From Chryseobacterium gleum (GTDB lineage Bacteria > Bacteroidota > Bacteroidia > Flavobacteriales > Flavobacteriaceae), in NCBI GenBank assembly GCA_945881885.1, contig CAMCVI010000008.1:28071-92070 (forward strand): a DNA stretch of 64,000 nt. The letters run 5' to 3'. Below, piece after piece: positions 59,775 through 64,000 of the stretch. The notes under the pieces are model-generated. The model did no database searches, was not told where the DNA came from, and saw only the letters and a list, made by a program, of their open reading frames with translations. Made by a program: the position numbers and the translations under genes. The first letter of the stretch is position 1. Every line of letters starts with the position of its first letter.

Positions 59775-60947
59775 ATGATGATAATAGATAATAAAAAAGA
59801 CAACACGAATAGTAATACTATTTTATTGTTGTTATATTTTTTTCAATATGGTTTATTGATACCAATAACAGTAGTATTGGGAGGGCAATATCCTATAGCT
59901 ATTTTTACATTTTTGTTGTTTTGTTATGCATTATTAAATAATAGAATTATTATTTCTTCGTATTCAGCATTAGCTTTTTTATTTCCTTTAAGTATTTTAG
60001 TTTTAAAATTACCTTTTGAACATTATATTCCTGAAGTCAATGTGGCTGCTGAATTAATAATTTCATTTGGAACTATTGGTTTGTCAGGAATTTTGATTGG
60101 TTCTATTAATTTTTCACAAGAAAAATTTATAAATTATGGTTTTACATTAGGCATAGTTAACTTTTTGTTATTATGTATCATTCCGTTTACCTCTTTATAT
60201 ATGGAAGAAGTAAACTATATGCGTTTTGGTTATGCTATTTTACCTTCCGTTATTTTTTCATTTCTTTTTCTGTTTAGAGAAACTAAATTTAAAAAAATAA
60301 ATATTGTTTTATTTCTTTTGTCTTTAACTGAATTGTTGATTTTTGGTGCTCGAGGCGCTATGTTAACCTTTCTATTATTTGCGTTAATTTATTTAATTTT
60401 CATATCTGATATTTCAAAAAAAAGCAAATCATTTATTTGTTTATTTATAGTATTAGTTTTTATAAGTTTGAAATTTGTTTTCGAGTACTTAATTGAAAAA
60501 TTAACCGATTTTGGTTTGTATTCGTATGCATTAACTAAATACTTAAATATTTTTAATGGAGATTCTTTAGCTTCCACAAGTTCTGGTAGAGATGATATTT
60601 ATCAAATAGCAATTAATAGAATAGAAGAATCTGTTTGGATAGGTTCTCCATTAAATACTTGTTATATAGATACAGGTTCAACATATTATCACAATGTAGT
60701 TTTAGATGTTTTGGTGAATTTTGGTATTATTGGATTTCTTTTTTTTCTTTTTTTTCTTTTTTATAACATTTTTAAAGTCATTAGAAGTGATGATAAAAAA
60801 AGAAAAATCGTTTTTTTTGTACTAATAATGGTTTCTATGGGTAGGTTATTTGTTAGTTCTTCTTTTTGGCAGCGTCCAGAGTTTTGGATGTTTGTTGGTT
60901 ATTGTGTGAATTACAATTATGAAAAATTTAAATCTAATTTTATTTAA
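59775..60947 (+). CDS. wzy: O-antigen/polysaccharide polymerase
   Basis: 390 residues with about ten to eleven membrane helices and one larger extracytoplasmic loop (about 255-310: GDSLASTSSGRDDIYQIAIN..., YIDTGSTYYHNVVLDVLVN). The layout, with the short STSSGRDDIY and YHNVVLDVLVNFGIIG elements, is typical of Wzy and O-antigen ligase family proteins. It joins repeat units at the outer face of the inner membrane. Ligase (WaaL) function cannot be excluded from sequence, but wzx in the same operon favours Wzy. Confidence 0.85.
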   Translation: MMIIDNKKDNTNSNTILLLLYFFQYGLLIPITVVLGGQYPIAIFTFLLFCYALLNNRIIISSYSALAFLFPLSILVLKLPFEHYIPEVNVAAELIISFGTIGLSGILIGSINFSQEKFINYGFTLGIVNFLLLCIIPFTSLYMEEVNYMRFGYAILPSVIFSFLFLFRETKFKKINIVLFLLSLTELLIFGARGAMLTFLLFALIYLIFISDISKKSKSFICLFIVLVFISLKFVFEYLIEKLTDFGLYSYALTKYLNIFNGDSLASTSSGRDDIYQIAINRIEESVWIGSPLNTCYIDTGSTYYHNVVLDVLVNFGIIGFLFFLFFLFYNIFKVIRSDDKKRKIVFFVLIMVSMGRLFVSSSFWQRPEFWMFVGYCVNYNYEKFKSNFI

Positions 60948-60952
60948 TAAGC

Positions 60953-62194
60953 ATGAAAATATTATTACTACATCAATATTATTTAGAAGACGACGACCAT
61001 GGAGGTTCCCGTTGGAATGAAATAACCAAGCAATGGACTGAAGAGGGACACGAAGTGCAAGTTATTGCAGGGATGATGCATTATACTTCAAGTAAAAAAA
61101 GGAGTGAGTATAAAGGAAAATGGTTTGTAAAAAAATCACAAGGGGCTGTTGAGGTAATGCGTTGTCACGTTTCAGAATCGTATAATACAAATTTTGTAGG
61201 TAGGCTTTGGGCTTATTTTTCTTTTGTTTTTTCGAGTAGTTGGGCAGGATTGTTTAAAGTAAAAGGAAAATATGATGTTATTATTGTTACTTCACCACCA
61301 TTGTTTATTGGTATTAGTGGGTATCTTATCTCATTATTCAAACGTATTCCATTTGTTTTTGAAATTAGAGATTTATGGCCCGAGTCTGCTATAGATACTG
61401 GAGTAGTAACCAATAAATTTATTATAAATTTAGCTTATACTTTAGAAAAATTCATATATAAAAAAGCTTCATTAATAAATGTTTTAACACCAGCTTTTAA
61501 AGACACACTAATTAATAAAAAAGGAATTTCACAAGATAAAATAATTTTTATACCTAATGCAGCTGATTTTTCACTTTCTGATGATTTGGTTCAAAATTTT
61601 GATGTAAATAAATTTAAAGTAGAAAATGATTTAGAAAATAAATTCATAATTACTTATGTGGGAGCACATGGTATTGCAAATTATTTAGATCAAATTTTAG
61701 AAACGGCTCAATTACTTAAAGATACAAACGTTTTGTTTTTACTAATTGGTGATGGAATGGAAAAATCTCGTTTAGTAAAAAAAGCCTCAAATGAAAACAT
61801 TCAAAATGTCCGCTTTATTAATCCCGTTCCAAAAGCAGAAGTTTTTAAGTATATTTTGGCATCTGATATGGGAACCTCTGTATTAAAAAATGTTGAAACG
61901 TTCAAAACGGTATATTCTAATAAAACATTTGATTACATGGCGTGCAAAAAACCAATTTTAATGGCTATAGATGGTGTTTCTAGAGCATTGGTGGAGCAAG
62001 CAAATGCAGGTGTTTTTGTACAACCCGAAAACGCAGAGGATTTTGCTCAAAAAGTAAAATTTTATTTATCTAATTCTTCTGAAATAAAAAAACAAGGTGA
62101 AAGTGGCTACCAATTTGCAAAAGAAAATTTTGATAGAATGGTTTTAGCAAAAAAATACTTACATTTAATTCAAGAAAAATTACAACATGTATAA
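60953..62194 (+). CDS. Family 4 glycosyltransferase (WbuB-like)
   Basis: 413 residues, GT-B fold. The N-terminal DDDHGGSRWNEITKQWTEEG is the substrate-side loop of the WbuB-type group, and FVFEIRDLWPESAID near residue 135 is its hallmark. The C-terminal donor domain carries ITYVGAHGIANYLDQIL near 235, VLFLLIGDGMEKSRLV near 260, and the E-x7-E-like region near 320 (SNKTFDYMACKKPILMA). WbuB transfers L-FucNAc in E. coli O26; the sugar here is unknown. It overlaps the initiating transferase gene by 8 bp. Confidence 0.93.
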   Translation: MKILLLHQYYLEDDDHGGSRWNEITKQWTEEGHEVQVIAGMMHYTSSKKRSEYKGKWFVKKSQGAVEVMRCHVSESYNTNFVGRLWAYFSFVFSSSWAGLFKVKGKYDVIIVTSPPLFIGISGYLISLFKRIPFVFEIRDLWPESAIDTGVVTNKFIINLAYTLEKFIYKKASLINVLTPAFKDTLINKKGISQDKIIFIPNAADFSLSDDLVQNFDVNKFKVENDLENKFIITYVGAHGIANYLDQILETAQLLKDTNVLFLLIGDGMEKSRLVKKASNENIQNVRFINPVPKAEVFKYILASDMGTSVLKNVETFKTVYSNKTFDYMACKKPILMAIDGVSRALVEQANAGVFVQPENAEDFAQKVKFYLSNSSEIKKQGESGYQFAKENFDRMVLAKKYLHLIQEKLQHV

Positions 62195-62795
62195 AAAAAT
62201 CATAAAAAGATTTTTAGATTTTATTATTGCATTAATTGGATTGATTTTAATACTACCATTGTTTGTTTTAGTTATTGTTGGGTTATTTTTTGCCAACCAT
62301 GGTAAACCTTTCTTTTTTCAAATACGTCCAGGTAAAAACGGGCGACTATTTAAAATAATAAAGTTCAAAACGATGAATGATAAAAAGGATAGTGAAGGAA
62401 ATTTATTGTCCGATGACTATAGATTAACTAAAATTGGTGCTTTTGTCCGAAAGACTTCTTTAGATGAAATCCCACAATTATTGAATGTATTAAAAGGAGA
62501 TATGAGTTTGATAGGACCAAGACCTTTATTACCCGAATATTTGCCTTTATACAATGAATCACAAAGGAGACGACATGAAGTAAAACCAGGAATTACAGGT
62601 TGGGCACAGGTAAATGGAAGAAATGCAATAAGTTGGGAACAAAAATTTGAATATGATGTCTGGTATGTTGAAAATGTGTCATTTTTATTAGATTTAAAAA
62701 TACTTTATCAAACAATAAAAAAAGTGTTTAAAAGAGAAGGTATAACCGCTGAAAATTCAGTTTCAGCAGAAGCATTTAAGGGAAATAGTTTATGA
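62187..62795 (+). CDS. Initiating sugar-phosphate transferase (PglC/WcaJ C-terminal type)
   Basis: 202 residues, the short monotopic form as in PglC. It transfers a sugar phosphate from a UDP-sugar to undecaprenyl phosphate, which starts the repeat unit. The N-terminal re-entrant hydrophobic segment (DFIIALIGLILILPLFVLVIVG, in part: IIALIGLILILPLFVL) is followed by IKFKTMNDKKDSEGN near residue 57-71. The catalytic region is KTSLDEIPQLLNVLKGDMS (about 92-110) and SLIGPRPLLPEYLPLY. The neighbouring pglD/pglE-like genes suggest UDP-diNAcBac as donor. Confidence 0.93.
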   Translation: MYKKIIKRFLDFIIALIGLILILPLFVLVIVGLFFANHGKPFFFQIRPGKNGRLFKIIKFKTMNDKKDSEGNLLSDDYRLTKIGAFVRKTSLDEIPQLLNVLKGDMSLIGPRPLLPEYLPLYNESQRRRHEVKPGITGWAQVNGRNAISWEQKFEYDVWYVENVSFLLDLKILYQTIKKVFKREGITAENSVSAEAFKGNSL

Positions 62796-63439
62796 AAAAA
62801 ATTGCAATTATTGGAGCAGGCGGTTTTGGCAGAGAAGTAAAAATGTTAATTGACCAAATAAATCATAATGAAAAACAGTACGAATTTATTGGGTTTTATG
62901 ATGATAATGTTGAAAACGAAACAATAATTAATGGATTTAAAGTATTAGGTTCTATTAATGAACTTCTACAAATTGATTATAATTTAGAACTTGTAATTTC
63001 AATAGCAGATCCAAAGATTAAAAAGAAAATCTATGAAACATTAAATTATAATCATTTTTTAAGTTTTCCTACATTAATTCATCCCAATGTGTTAATTGGA
63101 ACAGATGAAGTAAATATTGGATATGGATGTATTATTTGTGCATCAAATATTATTACAGTGAATGTTACTATTGGAAATTTTGTAATATTAAATTTAGGCT
63201 GTACTGTTGGACACGACACAAAAATTGGTGATTATAGTTCATTTATGCCATCTGTAAATATTTCTGGAGAGGTAATCATAGAAAATTCAGTATATGTAGG
63301 AACAGGAGCTAAAATAATTAATTTATTAACCATTGGTAATTCAACTATCGTTGGAGCTGGTGCTGTTGTTTCGAAAAGTTTACCAGAAAAATGTACCGCA
63401 GTTGGAATTCCTGCTAAACCAATTAAATATCATGAATAA
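62792..63439 (+). CDS. PglD/NeuD-like sugar O/N-acetyltransferase
   Basis: 215 residues. An N-terminal Rossmann-like UDP-binding part (AIIGAGGFGREVKMLIDQ at residues 5-22) is joined to a left-handed beta-helix of hexapeptide repeats (VNIGYGCIICASNIIT..., GNFVILNLGCTVGHDTKIG with the catalytic His near residue 148, SVYVGTGAKII). This is the PglD/NeuD architecture. PglD acetylates the 4-amine of UDP-4-amino-GlcNAc made by PglE, which matches the aminotransferase gene that follows. Overlaps both neighbours (4 bp and 8 bp). Confidence 0.9.
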   Translation: MKKIAIIGAGGFGREVKMLIDQINHNEKQYEFIGFYDDNVENETIINGFKVLGSINELLQIDYNLELVISIADPKIKKKIYETLNYNHFLSFPTLIHPNVLIGTDEVNIGYGCIICASNIITVNVTIGNFVILNLGCTVGHDTKIGDYSSFMPSVNISGEVIIENSVYVGTGAKIINLLTIGNSTIVGAGAVVSKSLPEKCTAVGIPAKPIKYHE

Positions 63440-64000
63440 TACAAAAATATGGCTTTCCTCGCCACATATGGGAGGCACCGAACAAAAATACATCCAAGAA
63501 GCTTTTGATGCTAATTGGGTAGCACCACTAGGTCCTAATGTAAATGGTTTAGAACAAGACTTAGAAAACTATTTGGGGAATAATGCTCACGTAGGCGCTT
63601 TAAGTTCAGGAACAGCGGCGATACATTTAGGTTTAATCTTGTTAGGCGTACAAACTGGAGATGAGGTTATTTGCCAAAGCATGACTTTTTCGGCATCGGC
63701 AAATCCAATTTTATATTTAGGAGCAACACCAATTTTTATTGATAGTGAGGCACAAACTTGGAACCTTTGTCCGATAGCATTAGAAGCAGCAATCATTGAC
63801 AGAATAAAAAAGGGTAAAAAACCTAAAGCAATTATTGCCGTACATTTATACGGAGTGCCGTATCAAATAGAATCAATCAGAGAAGTTGCTGATAAATATA
63901 CTATTCCAATTCTTGAAGATAGCGCAGAAGCATTAGGGAGTTCGTACAAAGGACAAAAATGTGGTACTTTTGGAGATATTGGTGTTTTGTCATTTAACGG
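63432..64000 (+). CDS. Partial DegT-family aminotransferase (PglE-like), cut by the window end
   Basis: The frame starts at the ATG at 63432 and runs off the right edge; 189 codons are visible. It begins IWLSSPHMGGTEQKYI, the typical PglE/LegC-type start, followed by VAPLGPNVNGLE, the PLP phosphate loop SSGTAAIHLGLILLG near residue 58 and ILEDSAEALGSSYKG near 160. The window ends at GVLSFNG, just before the Schiff-base lysine, so its presence cannot be confirmed here. Its position after the PglC- and PglD-like genes suggests amination of a 4-keto UDP-sugar towards diNAc-bacillosamine. Confidence 0.9.
   Translation, partial: MNNTKIWLSSPHMGGTEQKYIQEAFDANWVAPLGPNVNGLEQDLENYLGNNAHVGALSSGTAAIHLGLILLGVQTGDEVICQSMTFSASANPILYLGATPIFIDSEAQTWNLCPIALEAAIIDRIKKGKKPKAIIAVHLYGVPYQIESIREVADKYTIPILEDSAEALGSSYKGQKCGTFGDIGVLSFN

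Overview
The window comes from a low-GC Bacteroidota genome, most likely Flavobacterium or a close relative in Flavobacteriaceae. The gene repertoire points there (head-GIN protein, DUF4175 protein, GlnRS beside GltX, DoxX-like protein, UpxY-type NusG paralogue, SLBB exporter). So do the promoters, which follow the Bacteroidota pattern TTG-N17-19-TAnnTTTG without Shine-Dalgarno sequences. No rRNA, CRISPR array, insertion sequence or prophage was seen. One tRNA (Cys, GCA) is present.

Layout. (a) 1-7488: mostly leftward housekeeping genes: a cut-off membrane protein, a DUF6909-like protein, a GH3-family protein, a small membrane protein, tex and rpiB, with tatA divergent. (b) 7489-8173: a 685-bp, very AT-rich non-coding gap with three exact TTATCAACA-type DnaA-box nonamers; it is my candidate chromosome origin. 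(c) 8174-40297: mainly rightward core genes (rnr, head-GIN protein, LysE, glnS, DUF4175-ybeY-mnmG, methyltransferase, OmpH, Pif1-like helicase, pgk, lytic transglycosylase, ElaA). Leftward genes or groups are interspersed: folB, SPFH protein, gltX, holB-DoxX, rnpA-S41 protease-OmpA, M13 peptidase, AlbA_2 protein and an aldo/keto reductase. Four parS-like palindromes sit at 20802-22867 around mnmG. Together with the candidate origin and the change of gene strand, they suggest that the window spans the origin-proximal part of the chromosome.

(d) 40493-64000 (runs off the right edge): a surface polysaccharide locus of the Wzx/Wzy type. It opens with an UpxY/NusG-like antiterminator preceded by a leader hairpin, an SDR protein, and a leftward SLBB/Wza exporter. 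Then come a small unknown protein, a winged-helix regulator, a UDP-HexNAc dehydrogenase, a Wzz-like protein and a nucleotidyltransferase. A tight rightward operon follows: wecB, wecC, a CapE-like 4,6-dehydratase, two DegT-family proteins (the second without the PLP lysine), GNAT, GT2, Wzx, FemAB-like protein, NodB-like deacetylase, Wzy, GT4, PglC-like initiating transferase, PglD-like acetyltransferase and a cut-off PglE-like aminotransferase.

How the locus may work (inference): WecB/WecC would supply UDP-ManNAcA, and the first dehydrogenase a second HexNAc uronate. The CapE-like enzyme, DegT pair and GNAT would supply one 4-amino-4,6-dideoxy-HexNAc, and PglD/E a second (bacillosamine-type) sugar. 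The PglC-like enzyme would start the lipid-linked unit, the two glycosyltransferases extend it, Wzx flip it, Wzy polymerise it under Wzz-like control, and the SLBB protein export it. The FemAB-like and deacetylase proteins are candidate tailoring enzymes.

All protein identities are by reading of motifs; no database search was run.
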